This document shows positions 8,701 through 16,515 of a stretch of DNA of 64,000 nt, piece by piece. The DNA is from Planctomycetota bacterium (lineage in GTDB: Bacteria > Planctomycetota > Planctomycetia > Gemmatales > Gemmataceae): contig JAKOSN010000020.1 in assembly GCA_029777335.1 (NCBI GenBank), positions 1 through 64,000 of the forward strand. The letters are read 5' to 3'. The notes under the pieces are model-generated. The model was given only the letters and a program-made list of their open reading frames with translations, did no database searches and had not been told where the DNA came from. Position 1 is the stretch's first letter. Each line of letters starts with the position of its first letter. Made by a program: the position numbers and the translations under genes.

Positions 8701-10482
8701 GGAAACCTGGGTGGTCAGTTCGGCATCCAGGGTGGGAACCAGAGCCAGATTCTGATCACCGTGATCAAGTCGGTGGTCGGCACACCCAAGGACTGGGCTC
8801 CGCCAATCCAGTTCCAGGGTGGGTTCATGGATCCCAACCTCCCCATGGATGATCCCAATGCCAACCCCGAAGGAAACCAGATTGGTTACTATCCGCCAGC
8901 ACTGGCCCTGGTGGTGAAGGGCACCTCGCGTATTCAGACGCGCGTTCGTCCGCCGGCGGTTGGGGGCGGCGGTCTGGGTAATCTTGGGGCGGCTCCACGG
9001 GAGCGCGAAGGGATCGTGGTCATTGGCGGACCCGGGCTGTATAATCCGGATCGGGTCGCCAAGACGAACGACAAGCCCAAGGACCCCAAGGTGGCACAGA
9101 ATCCGCCCAAGAAAGAAGAGCCCAAACCCAAGATCGAGATTGACCCCAAAACGGAATGGCAGAAAGCACTTGCCCAGGGTGTGACCGATCCGGGTCTCAT
9201 CGTGGCAACTGCGGACTTCCTGATCAAGTTTGGCAAGTTCGATCATGCGGCGGAGTTCCTGAAGGCGAATCTGCGCCAGGGGATCGTCGTCAAGCCGTGG
9301 GTCTACGAGGCGCTGGCCCTGTGTTTGCGGGAAAGCAACGCCTCGCCCGAAGAGATCGAGCGTGCGGAAACTGCCGCTGCGGATCTCGAACCCCAGGACG
9401 CCCAGGGCTTCCTCAGCGCCGCCAAGGCGATGGCTCAGGACAAGCACTATGAACGTGCCCTGGCCTTCTGCCGCCAGGCGTCGATACTGGAGCCGAGCGT
9501 CCCCGAGAGCTACGCTGATGCCCTGAGCTACGCCGACCTGGCCAACGATAGCCAGGCCATGCAGTGGGCAGCCAGCAACCTCCTGGCCCAGGATTGGCCA
9601 ACGCAGAACAAGACCTTGCACGACAAGGCGATCAATAAGATCGAGGCGTTGCGCAAGAAACTGGCGAGCGAGAAGGCAGAAGAAGCCGCCAAGCTGGAGG
9701 CTGCCCTCAAGGCTCGACGGCAACGGGATCTGGAGATCAAATTGAGCTGGCAAGGGACTGCCGACCTCGACCTGAAGGTGGAAGAACCTTCCGGAAGCAC
9801 TTGCTCGGCACTGAGCCGGCAAACCGTGGGCGGAGGAACCCTCATCGGCGATTCGCTCGCGGAGGACAACCAGGAAACCTACGTGGCGGCTCAGGCGTTC
9901 TCTGGCAAGTACAAGATCACCGTGGATCGCGTTTGGGGACGAACTCTGGGCGACAAGGCCCAACTCCTGATCACGACCCACAAGGGAACGGACAGGGAAA
10001 ACACCCGTGTCGTCACGGTCGATCTCACCAAGGACAACACGGTGGCCCTGGATCTCAGCGAAGGTCGCCGTCGAGATGCGGCGGTTGTGCCTCCGCCCAA
10101 TGCAAACTCGCCTGCCAACGAGGGTGGCCAGAACAACAGCATGGAGCAGATTCTGGCCCAGTTGCGTGCCATGTCGGATCCCGAACCGAGCGAAGCTCCC
10201 ACGGGCATTCGCGGGGGTGCGACGGCGAACACGGGACAACCGCTTGAGCCAATGCGTATCCTGGAGGCGGCTCGCGCCGAGGAGCGCACGCAGGTTCGGA
10301 AGTATCAGAATCGCGTTTCGCCTTTCATGGCGAACACGGCGAGTCTGACTGCTCAGGCGGCTCTGTCCTCGGATCGGCGCTACGTACGTCTGTCGATGAA
10401 TGCCCAGTTCGACAGCGTCAATGGCACTCGATTGCGACCGTATGTGTCCACGCCGATCATTCCGGGCGGAAGCCGCCCCTGA
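5701..10482 (+). CDS. Giant exported VWA/TPR protein with Gly-rich repeat and DUF2135-like C-terminus
   Basis: 1593 residues. A signal peptide (~1-27) is followed by a von Willebrand A domain (~90-270) with the MIDAS start DTSAS near residue 100. Then come a TPR-like helical pair (~380-430), a Gln/Arg-rich coiled coil (~540-620), a glycine-rich block (~912-970, repeats of GIGG and GLGG), a Pro/Lys linker, TPR-like helices (~1150-1320), and a DUF2135-like beta domain (~1345-1440: DLDLKVEEPSG, GKYKITVDRVWG). The start is ATG 5701 or 5707; GGGAG at 5695-5699 fits 5707 better. Planctomycetes carry many large VWA proteins, most without known function; a metal-dependent adhesion or envelope scaffold role is inference. 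Probably monocistronic, ended by the 16-bp hairpin at 10517. Confidence 0.75.
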   Translation: MTMVRRLLAVGLILATGVILTSPILWGGPGKKDASKDWRPGTRTPRTDNSGIDAMMAKTKFADQPVVAYQTKNKDVVFGWQIQGKFDASARRPRDIAVVLDTSASQAQGPLMTALRVTQSLASHLGDDDRVAIWTANLEPKNLTRGFQPRAKLETTLKELQQEYPSGASNLKKAFTEITKSFENTRGRQRILLFMGDGLSIANPLNEEDRMVLSDAMVQKEIGFFPVPLGARLDPITLHALTSATGGITLRLLPGEKHEESVKRMMESLSTPIFYPQTHKFSADVAEAYPSKLPPLRTDSSTLVVGKIKPSGKLACTIEGTVAEKPATFEVTAALPESEADNFFLAGMFQQWQNAKDRPALLQADRALTYAYEQNHLARGELLVQAEWALEQNKLDAAQRLYEQALQVDPNSAEARAGLHVVKGLKEGKISRKQLIEQTTPKVGDPVVKIGDKVERKKVTKERLLALAQQGQPPEGGQPAQNPPPGQNDENFLKEVKQRQAIEDQRTTELVNDAIRLANRVLRENPDDAQDRLKRMLDNIRDNPDISDRTRQVLMDRLRDATRNVAVQGGRIKQSQAERLQALAAAQERLDRQQQQVAAEDRVRERMRVLSSLMDRARYEIIRHGDIRERFAAVRAIEQLREDVIAEGQPIPQALSAAYYIGQVDFHLTELRELRRQREQRWLLTLLEVERRHVPFPDEPPIEFPPALRWRKLTEERKLKYESSSLGADSSDRELRRLLRVLSTPQTFDAIDDPTITLGLFLNSLAQKMSKPDDEPPFFLTFEVNEAAFKAEMVMDVLNQPIAEKKIDKKVNVSLSSYLRLILERINVPSKAVYVIRRDLDLPLNFTIDPTTAPPPRYMVEITTGQFALAEKSTRVYPVADLVIPIPNSINQQSLLNQATLFGSAGAFGFAGIGGIGGLGGIGGLGGFGGLGGIGGLGGIGGLAGIGGLAGVGGLGGLAGAAGLNGIQGVAGVQGGQIMGLNFGVGGGPAGFGGGQLGQFGNLGGQFGIQGGNQSQILITVIKSVVGTPKDWAPPIQFQGGFMDPNLPMDDPNANPEGNQIGYYPPALALVVKGTSRIQTRVRPPAVGGGGLGNLGAAPREREGIVVIGGPGLYNPDRVAKTNDKPKDPKVAQNPPKKEEPKPKIEIDPKTEWQKALAQGVTDPGLIVATADFLIKFGKFDHAAEFLKANLRQGIVVKPWVYEALALCLRESNASPEEIERAETAAADLEPQDAQGFLSAAKAMAQDKHYERALAFCRQASILEPSVPESYADALSYADLANDSQAMQWAASNLLAQDWPTQNKTLHDKAINKIEALRKKLASEKAEEAAKLEAALKARRQRDLEIKLSWQGTADLDLKVEEPSGSTCSALSRQTVGGGTLIGDSLAEDNQETYVAAQAFSGKYKITVDRVWGRTLGDKAQLLITTHKGTDRENTRVVTVDLTKDNTVALDLSEGRRRDAAVVPPPNANSPANEGGQNNSMEQILAQLRAMSDPEPSEAPTGIRGGATANTGQPLEPMRILEAARAEERTQVRKYQNRVSPFMANTASLTAQAALSSDRRYVRLSMNAQFDSVNGTRLRPYVSTPIIPGGSRP
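8434..8590 (+). repeat. Gly-rich tandem coding repeat
   Basis: Inside the VWA giant gene, short units ggt-ggt/ggc-att/ctt/ctg encode alternating GIGG, GLGG, GFGG and GLAG. The units are near-identical at DNA level, so slippage-prone. Confidence 0.85.
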
Positions 10483-10516
10483 TCGTTCTGTGGCGGTCCT
10501 GAATGGATAGCTGAAA

Positions 10517-10554
10517 GGCAAATGACAGGTGGCAGAAACCACCTGTCATTTGCC
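10517..10554 (+). terminator. Perfect 16-bp hairpin between VWA giant and FHA gene
   Basis: Arms ggcaaatgacaggtgg (10517-10532) and its exact complement (10539-10554) with loop cagaaa. No T run follows, so it may be a weak terminator, an RNA-stability element, or a protein-binding palindrome; the FHA start lies 18 nt beyond it. Confidence 0.6.
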
Positions 10555-10572
10555 CATTTGTGGACCCTTCCG

Positions 10573-11157
10573 ATGGATGTGCGTCTGACCATCATCCGCG
10601 GCGCTCAGGGGCGACCAACCTTCCTCATGCGCGGTCCCTCCTTGATCATTGGTCGGCAGAAAGGGTGTACAGTCCGCATCCCGGCTTCCAGCGTCAGTCG
10701 GCAGCATTGTCGTCTGATCCACAAAGCTGGTTTGCTTTGCATCGAGGATCTCCACAGCACCAACGGCACATTCCTGAATGGGGAACGTATCCGCGCCCGC
10801 GAAACTCTTCATCCTGGAGACAAGTTGGTCGTGGGTCCCGTTACTTTTCGGATCGATTTTACCCCTCTTCCCACTGCCAAGAAGCGAGCCGACGGCACCA
10901 CAACCGATGATTCCAGCGCAGAACTGATTCTGGAACCAATCGACGCCGAGGAATCCACTGAATCCCAATCCCCAGTCCTCGAAGAACTCCAACCCATCCA
11001 GGAGTTCGATCTTCCTCTCCCGATGATGGAGGAGGAACCAACTCCGGATTTACAAACGCTTAACGACGCTTCGGCCGAACCGATGCACCTCCCCGAAGGC
11101 GAGGAGTTACGCGCCCTTCTCGCCGAACTCGAAGAGGATGAACCCGAGAAGAAGTGA
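10573..11157 (+). CDS. FHA-domain protein
   Basis: 194 residues. The N-terminal half is a canonical forkhead-associated domain (~1-95): LIIGRQKGCTVRIPASSVSRQH holds the GR and SxxH phosphothreonine-binding residues, and DLHSTNGTFLNG the TNG motif. The C-terminal half (~105-194) is acidic and disordered (Glu/Asp/Pro-rich, ending LEEDEPEKK) with no recognised domain. FHA domains bind phosphothreonine peptides, so it is probably a reader of Ser/Thr kinase signalling. The start ATG 10573 (MDVRLTIIRG) fits the domain edge; the open frame extends to 10522 through the upstream hairpin. No clear Shine-Dalgarno. Confidence 0.85.
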   Translation: MDVRLTIIRGAQGRPTFLMRGPSLIIGRQKGCTVRIPASSVSRQHCRLIHKAGLLCIEDLHSTNGTFLNGERIRARETLHPGDKLVVGPVTFRIDFTPLPTAKKRADGTTTDDSSAELILEPIDAEESTESQSPVLEELQPIQEFDLPLPMMEEEPTPDLQTLNDASAEPMHLPEGEELRALLAELEEDEPEKK

Positions 11158-11179
11158 TCCCCCTCACTGTCTTGCTGCA

Positions 11180-11860
11180 TCATTCTCGACCCGATTCACC
11201 TTTCCACCCCATTGCGGCAACCAGGCCTGCCAGCGCTGCTCCTGTAATCACATCGATCAGATGATGTTGTTGCGTAAACAACGTGGAGAGTGCCACCAAA
11301 ATCGTTGCCACCAGGGCGAGAAACCACCAGCGGCGATGATCACGCACCAGGGTTAGTGCCATTAAACAGGTGAAGCTGACGTGCAAACTGGGGGCGGCAT
11401 TCGCAGGAGGCTCATCGGTTGCGATCATCTGACGATAGATCGAGGCAGTCACCCCCGAATCGAGGTGGTCCACGGGGGGACGAACGGTACGTGTAGGGAC
11501 CACGATGAAGACGGCGAGCGACAGGGTCAGCAGAATCAACACACGACCGACGAACCATTCGAAGGAATCCCGCGAGAGCGTGAGCGCCGCCACCGGGCCA
11601 ACCGCGTAGGGGAGCAGATAGAGCCACACCCACCAGGGAACAAAGGGAATGGCATCATCCCACCCGGTCTTCGTCTCGATCTGGGCTGCCGGTCCGCGCG
11701 TTTTCAGAACGGTGAGATAGCCCGCAAGCGACAGACCGAGAACGAGCGCAAAGATCATCCCCTGGGTGACCGCTGGCGGGAGATGGAACACCCGCTGACA
11801 CCATGTGAGCCAACGTCCAAGGATGGAGCGCCGATCTTCCTGGTCCGGATCAGGTTGCAT
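11180..11860 (-). CDS. PAP2-superfamily lipid phosphatase, integral membrane
   Basis: 226 residues with about six membrane segments. The C-terminal half carries the inositolphosphotransferase/PAP2 pattern: PPANAAPSLHVSF (motif 2, SxxH) and FTQQHHLIDVITG (motif 3, catalytic His and Asp: H-x-x-x-D). The first basic motif is replaced by VPTRTVRPP. Enzymes of this group dephosphorylate prenyl or lipid phosphates, or transfer head groups such as phosphoinositol. It overlaps the UbiA gene by 11 nt, so both are translated together. In mycobacteria a UbiA enzyme (DPPR synthase) is likewise paired with a PAP2 phosphatase, which suggests sequential prenyl-phosphate chemistry. Confidence 0.8.
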   Translation of the reverse strand: MQPDPDQEDRRSILGRWLTWCQRVFHLPPAVTQGMIFALVLGLSLAGYLTVLKTRGPAAQIETKTGWDDAIPFVPWWVWLYLLPYAVGPVAALTLSRDSFEWFVGRVLILLTLSLAVFIVVPTRTVRPPVDHLDSGVTASIYRQMIATDEPPANAAPSLHVSFTCLMALTLVRDHRRWWFLALVATILVALSTLFTQQHHLIDVITGAALAGLVAAMGWKGESGRE

Positions 11861-12746
11861 AAAGCCACTTCTGCCAGTTCAGAAAGAGCGAGGGAATCAG
11901 GAGCACCAGGACGAGCAGACCGACCGACCCGGCCAGAGCCGTGGCGAGTACAGAATCGAGAAGGATAAGCCCCATTAGAGATCGTTTGACGGCATTTTGC
12001 ACCTGCCCTGGGGAGGGGTTGCGAATCGCCTGCCAGACCGGACTACCGATGAGGAACGCGAGCACCACCAGCAGATACGGGAAGAGGAAGGAACTGACAG
12101 GCGGCTGTCGCTGGAGCGGCAATGGGAGCGCGAGAAACAGGCTCACCAGCATCACCACCGCTGCCCCCTGAAGAGAAATCCGTGTGCTCTGACGCGCCTC
12201 GGTTCGGGCAAACCAGGTCACGCCGACAATGTACCCCCCGACAATCAGCGCCAGGTGAATCTTCCATGCCTCTGCCCAGTGACCGTCCGCCGAGGTCCCC
12301 AGCAGGATATTGAGAAACCGACAGAGCCCCATCCCCAGTGGTCCTGCCCAGGTGCGTTTGAGAATGCGATCATAAAGGAGAATGGCGACCACAAGGGCGC
12401 AGGCGATCACAAACGAGGTTCGGGATGCGAGAAGGGCGAAGATCACTCCGACCAACATCAGGCTGCTGCCACACCTCGCTGCCTGGCCCAGCGTGATGCG
12501 CCCGGAAGGGAGCGGGCGAAACGGACGTTCGCGGCGATCCTGTTCGAGGTCGAAGTAATCGTTCCAGACCATCCCGGCACAATACAGGCAGGCCGACGCC
12601 GGCAACAGCAAAAGCCACGCGAGCCAGGGGAAAGCCCCCTCACGCGGCACCGTCCCCAGCGCCAACCCAGCGAGGCAGATATCGGCCAGGGCGGTCGGCA
12701 GGTTGGGCAAGCGAACAAGCTGGGCGTAGACCCGAAAGCGGCTCAT
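11850..12746 (-). CDS. UbiA-family prenyltransferase (EboC-like)
   Basis: 298 residues, about eight or nine membrane helices. The first Asp-rich motif is intact: NDYFDLEQDRRERPFRPLPSG (Mg-prenyl-pyrophosphate binding). The second canonical DxxxD motif is not visible; the matching position reads VTWFARTEARQS, which recalls the EboC branch of the family (from memory). Substrate unknown. The start ATG 12746 overlaps the TIM-barrel stop (ATGA), and the gene end overlaps the PAP2 gene. Neighbours make an isoprenoid or inositol-lipid product more likely than a quinone. Confidence 0.85.
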   Translation of the reverse strand: MSRFRVYAQLVRLPNLPTALADICLAGLALGTVPREGAFPWLAWLLLLPASACLYCAGMVWNDYFDLEQDRRERPFRPLPSGRITLGQAARCGSSLMLVGVIFALLASRTSFVIACALVVAILLYDRILKRTWAGPLGMGLCRFLNILLGTSADGHWAEAWKIHLALIVGGYIVGVTWFARTEARQSTRISLQGAAVVMLVSLFLALPLPLQRQPPVSSFLFPYLLVVLAFLIGSPVWQAIRNPSPGQVQNAVKRSLMGLILLDSVLATALAGSVGLLVLVLLIPSLFLNWQKWLYAT

Positions 12747-13588
12747 GGTTCGCTCAGGAGTTTCAGAATCCGTTCCCGTGCCGTTCGAGCGGCATGATCG
12801 GGATCGTCCACATACGGATACAGTTCGATGGTAATCCACCCCTGGTAGTTGATCTCGCGAATGGCGCGAAGGGTGGCGCGGAAATCGATGGCCCCTTCGC
12901 CGGGGATCAGATGATGATGAACGCGGGTGGCGGCGATGTCTTCCAGGTGGAAATGACGAATATACGGCGCAAGCCGAGGAATCGTGGTCGCGGGATCATC
13001 GCCCACGCAATAGGAATGCCCGATATCAAAATTCAGTCCCACCGCAGGGGAATCAAGATGCTGCATCAATTCGAGAAACTGCTCGGCGGTCTCGATGAGC
13101 AAACCTGGTTCGGGTTCGATCAGCAGCAACACCCCTTCTTTCTCGGCGTGCGCCACCACGGGCTTTAATTCCTCGACAAAGAGCTGGAGCGCAGCGTGCC
13201 ACGATTCGCCCGGACCGACAGGTCCGCCTGGCTCCGTGGTGATACAGGTAGCTCCCAGTTCACGAGCCAGAGTGAGCGCACGGATGGTGTGATCGACCCG
13301 AATGGCGCGATAGTTGGGATCAGGTTCGATCCACGAGGGGTGCCAGTAGCGTTGCCGTCGATCGTTGACGGCGTGCATCATGAACGCATTGATATTGGAG
13401 ATGCCCAGGTGGTTGCGTTCCAGTGCCTCGCGCAGAGCCTGTTTTTGCTCCTCAAGAAGGAAGGCCGGCCAGGCATGGGGCACGTCGGCCATGATTTCCA
13501 CGCCCTCATAGCCGAGGGTCGCCAGGCGACGAACCGCCTCCGCGAAAGAGAACCTCAGGTAGGCATTGGTGCTAAAGGCAAGACGCAT
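12743..13588 (-). CDS. Sugar phosphate isomerase/epimerase-like TIM barrel (EboE-like context)
   Basis: 281 residues, no signal peptide (starts MRLAFSTNAYL directly on strand 1), unlike the other TIM barrels of this window. Strand-end metal ligands are visible: YEGVEIMAD, LLLIEPEPG, LNFDIGHSY, HFHLED and ITIELYPY give the Glu/Asp/His/Glu set of the xylose-isomerase-like fold. Its position between inositol-3-phosphate synthase and a UbiA enzyme suggests a cytoplasmic isomerase acting on an inositol or sugar phosphate; this is inference. Starts 28 nt after the synthase stop, overlaps the UbiA start by 4 nt. The frame extends upstream to 13756 inside the synthase gene, which is rejected. Confidence 0.8.
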   Translation of the reverse strand: MRLAFSTNAYLRFSFAEAVRRLATLGYEGVEIMADVPHAWPAFLLEEQKQALREALERNHLGISNINAFMMHAVNDRRQRYWHPSWIEPDPNYRAIRVDHTIRALTLARELGATCITTEPGGPVGPGESWHAALQLFVEELKPVVAHAEKEGVLLLIEPEPGLLIETAEQFLELMQHLDSPAVGLNFDIGHSYCVGDDPATTIPRLAPYIRHFHLEDIAATRVHHHLIPGEGAIDFRATLRAIREINYQGWITIELYPYVDDPDHAARTARERILKLLSEP

Positions 13589-13616
13589 GTCGGCCCCGAA
13601 AGAAAGGGTGGAGAGA

Positions 13617-14837
13617 TCAGCGGGTGGGCGGTGCAGTACGATACTGCTGAATGTGCTCCTGCAACATCCCAAATTGATGGAAGAAATCGTGTTCGTCAAC
13701 CCCCATGGGGCTCTTGAAGAAGCAAGCAAGATGTTTGAGGACACCCACCTCGCCACGCCGCTGTGCGAGCAGAGCCAGACGCGCCAGATCGAGCACCAGA
13801 GGAGCCGCCAGGATGGAATCGCACCCCTGCCAGATGAACTGCAAAATCATCTTGGTGTTGAGAAAGCCGCGGAAGTGAATGTGATCCCACGCCGTCTTCC
13901 AGTCATCCATGGAGCGGATGTATTCGATCGACACATGCGTTTGCGGTTGATAGCCGAGGATCTGCGAGACCACGCGATCCTTGGTCTTGATCTTCGATTC
14001 CTTGTTGACTGGATCGTCGAGCACCAGGCCATCGCGATTGCCGAAGATGTTGTGCCCAACCCAACTGAGGATCTCCCAGTTGCGGGCCGCGAACATCGGC
14101 GCCAGCACGGTTTTCATCAACGTTTCCCCGGTCTTGCCATCCTTGCCGCCGACCACGGTGCGCCGCTCCAGCGCGAGTTGCTCCATCGCCGGCAGAGACG
14201 CTCCCAGCGAAGGGGTAAAGTTGATGAAGGGAAAACCGAGATCGAGAGCTGCGTAAGCGTAGACCGAACTGGCCGGTAAGACCCAGTCACCCCCGGAGAG
14301 AACCTCGCGCAGGGTGCTTAGAGAATGGTACTCCTCAGGGGGAACCATCGGCGGTTCCGTCGAGGCAACATTGATCACCACCACCTGATCCAGCCGATTG
14401 CTCTCGCGGAAAATCAGCAGATCTTGCTGAACGTTCTCGACGGCGTAGCGCGCAGAGGAAGCTCGATGGACCTCGGGAATGTCCACCAGTTGTGCAATCG
14501 TCTTGCCGCTGTGCAAAACGGTGCCGGGACGAACATTCTCGGACCACTCGGCCAGTTCATGCCGACATTGCTTGACCAGGTCGTGCTCGAAGACGTTGGC
14601 GTTCTTCTGAAAGAGCGCCACTGTCTCTTCAAAGTTGGTGCGCCGAATGTCGTGTCCACCCACAATGAACTGTTCGGGCGCATCCAGATCGAGTCCCTGA
14701 AAAAGAGGGAGCATCGTCACCAGAGAAGTGCCGTCGATCAGACGATGCCGCCAGGCCGCCAGGCCAAGCGCCGCTGTCGTTCCCACTCCTCCAAAGGCTC
14801 CGATCAACCACAGGCCGACACGCCGGGTACTGCTCAT
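13617..14837 (-). CDS. ino1: Inositol-3-phosphate synthase
   Basis: 406 residues from ATG 14837. NAD-dependent conversion of glucose-6-phosphate to myo-inositol-3-phosphate. Seen: nucleotide-binding GLWLIGAFGGVGTTAALGL at the N-terminus, then VVVINVASTEPP, SSVYAYAALDLGFPFINFTPS, the active-site VGGKDGKTGETLMKTVLAPMF, and NIFGNRDGLVL with DPVNKESKIKTKD. These are the conserved stretches of the bacterial Ino1 family. An upstream ATG at 14885 (AGGA close by) would add 16 Ser/Thr-rich residues and is possible. First gene of the four-gene operon ino1-TIM-UbiA-PAP2; inositol in bacteria goes to phosphatidylinositol-type lipids or solutes. Confidence 0.92.
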   Translation of the reverse strand: MSSTRRVGLWLIGAFGGVGTTAALGLAAWRHRLIDGTSLVTMLPLFQGLDLDAPEQFIVGGHDIRRTNFEETVALFQKNANVFEHDLVKQCRHELAEWSENVRPGTVLHSGKTIAQLVDIPEVHRASSARYAVENVQQDLLIFRESNRLDQVVVINVASTEPPMVPPEEYHSLSTLREVLSGGDWVLPASSVYAYAALDLGFPFINFTPSLGASLPAMEQLALERRTVVGGKDGKTGETLMKTVLAPMFAARNWEILSWVGHNIFGNRDGLVLDDPVNKESKIKTKDRVVSQILGYQPQTHVSIEYIRSMDDWKTAWDHIHFRGFLNTKMILQFIWQGCDSILAAPLVLDLARLALLAQRRGEVGVLKHLACFFKSPMGVDEHDFFHQFGMLQEHIQQYRTAPPTR

Positions 14838-15167
14838 GCTCGTTGTCGCTCTCGTGGGCTGCCTAGGCTTGGTGCTGTCGTCCATCGATCCTGCTGGGGC
14901 AGCAACTGGGATGCCAGGAAGGACAAGCCAGGAGCACAATTCACGGAAAGACAATCAGGAAAGAAGGTTGTGGCTGGATGGCGGGAAGCGAAGTTACGAC
15001 CTTCGGTCCGGGTTGGCTTTCAGGAGGATCATGGTGCGTTCAGCACTGCTGGTTTGTTTGCCGTTCAGAGTCGCCGCCTCGCTTTCCCCGGTGACTCCCT
15101 AGAATGGTGTAGAGAAAGCGATCCTTGCCAGCAAGGACTCCTGACCCAGATGGAAAGTGAGTGTTCG
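14838..15167. other. Divergent intergenic region between ino1 and ribBA
   Basis: 330 nt. It holds the alternative ino1 start (14885) and a -10-like TAGAAT at 15100-15105 for ribBA with a poor -35. I looked for the conserved boxes of the FMN riboswitch ahead of ribBA and do not see them. No convincing gene. Confidence 0.45.
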
Positions 15168-16421
15168 ATGTCTGACAGCACCGCGTCGGAATTTTGCTCA
15201 ATCGAGGAAGCCCTAGAGGAGATGCGGGTCGGCCGCATGATCGTCCTCGTCGATGATCAGTATCGCGAGAACGAGGGCGATCTTGTGCTGGCAGCCGAGA
15301 AGGTCACTCCCGAAGGCATCAACTTCATGATGCGAAATGCCTGCGGGATTCTCTGTCTGGCGATGTCGCCTCAGATCTGCGCCCGCCTCAATCTGGAATC
15401 GGTGTCGGGGTCCAATGTCGATCCGGAGGGAACCCCGTTCACCCCGTCCATCGATGCCCGCACCGGAATTACCACTGGCACCTCGGCCTTTGATCGAGCA
15501 CGCACCGTGCAGGTTGCCATCGATGACAATAGTACTCCCGACGACCTGATTCGAGGCAAGGGGCATGTTCCCGGGCTGCGCGCGCGCGCTGGTGGAGTCC
15601 TTGTTCGCGCTGGCCATACCGAGGGAAGCGTCGATCTGGCGCGATTGGCAGGGATGCGCGAGGCTGCGGTCATCTGCGAGATTGTCAATCCCGATGGGAC
15701 CATGGCACGCCTCCCCGATCTGAAGGCGTTTTGCAAACAACATCAACTCAAGATGTGCACCATCGAGGAGTTGATCAAGTATCGGCGTCAGCGAGAAAGA
15801 CTGATCCGTCGTGAACTGGCGGTCAAGCTTCCCACACGCCACGGCGAATTTGACCTGATCGCGTATTCCTCCGTGGTTGATTCGCAGCCGCACCTGGCCC
15901 TGTGCATGGGGGGAGTGGGAGTCGAGGTTGATGGGTGTGTCCCGGTGCAAACTGATCCAGTGCTGGTGCGCATCCACAGTGAATGCCTGACAGGAGATAT
16001 CTTCGAGAGCATGCTGTGCGATTGCGGTTCACAACTCCACGAAGCGATGGCGCAGGTACAGAAGGCTGGAAAAGGCGTGGTGCTCTACATGCGACAGGAA
16101 GGCCGTGGAATTGGCCTGCTCTCGAAATTAAAGGCGTATCAACTCCAGCAACGCGAAGGGCTCGATACCGTTGAGGCCAACCAGCGGCTTGGATTCGCCC
16201 CCGATCTGCGGCATTACGGCATTGGAGCGCAGATTTTGCTCGATCTGGGAATTCGCGACATTCGCCTCCTCACCAACAACCCCAAGAAGGTTGTGGGACT
16301 CGACGGATATGGGTTACGCATCGTGGAGCGCGTTCCCATCCAGGTCTGTGCCAACCAGAACAACCTGCGGTACCTGCGGACCAAGAAGGAAAAACTGGGG
16401 CATCTGCTGGACATGGACTGA
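15168..16421 (+). CDS. ribBA: Bifunctional 3,4-dihydroxy-2-butanone-4-phosphate synthase / GTP cyclohydrolase II
   Basis: 417 residues, the normal length for the fusion. The N-terminal half is Rib[17 protein letters not shown] (acidic Mg site), [26 protein letters not shown]. The C-terminal half is Rib[22 protein letters not shown] supplies the three zinc cysteines, [19 protein letters not shown] the GTP-binding and catalytic Arg, and LLTNNPKKV follows. It supplies both precursors of riboflavin. Start ATG 15168 is behind GTGAG; ATG 15150 is an in-frame alternative. The open frame upstream to 14325 is the shadow of ino1. Ends at a strong terminator shared with the convergent gene. Confidence 0.95.
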   Translation: MSDSTASEFCSIEEALEEMRVGRMIVLVDDQYRENEGDLVLAAEKVTPEGINFMMRNACGILCLAMSPQICARLNLESVSGSNVDPEGTPFTPSIDARTGITTGTSAFDRARTVQVAIDDNSTPDDLIRGKGHVPGLRARAGGVLVRAGHTEGSVDLARLAGMREAAVICEIVNPDGTMARLPDLKAFCKQHQLKMCTIEELIKYRRQRERLIRRELAVKLPTRHGEFDLIAYSSVVDSQPHLALCMGGVGVEVDGCVPVQTDPVLVRIHSECLTGDIFESMLCDCGSQLHEAMAQVQKAGKGVVLYMRQEGRGIGLLSKLKAYQLQQREGLDTVEANQRLGFAPDLRHYGIGAQILLDLGIRDIRLLTNNPKKVVGLDGYGLRIVERVPIQVCANQNNLRYLRTKKEKLGHLLDMD

Positions 16422-16443
16422 GGAATCGTTGGTGCAAAAAACG

Positions 16444-16489
16444 ACCCGCCGTGCGGGAAGACCTGGGTTCTTCCCTTGCCACGGCGGGT
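16444..16489 (+). terminator. Terminator between convergent ribBA and membrane-protein gene
   Basis: Outer stem acccgccgtg (16444-16453) with cacggcgggt (16480-16489) and inner stem gggaag/cttccc. It sits 22 nt after the ribBA stop and 26 nt from the opposing stop, so it may serve both strands. Confidence 0.8.
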
Positions 16490-16515
16490 TGCTTTCAGGG
16501 ATCGTCGGTCAACAA

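Noticed and set aside
7720-10542. 940-codon open frame antisense to the VWA giant gene
   Set aside because: Its protein is Arg/Gly/Leu-rich and low-complexity with runs such as TTKTTETTKTT opposite the Gly repeats; it is the mirror of a GC-rich coding strand. The sense frame has a signal peptide and domains.
14325-15167. N-terminal extension of ribBA
   Set aside because: It is the opposite-strand shadow of ino1, and RibBA proteins start near 15168.
14838-15167. FMN riboswitch ahead of ribBA
   Set aside because: The conserved boxes of the RFN element were not found.
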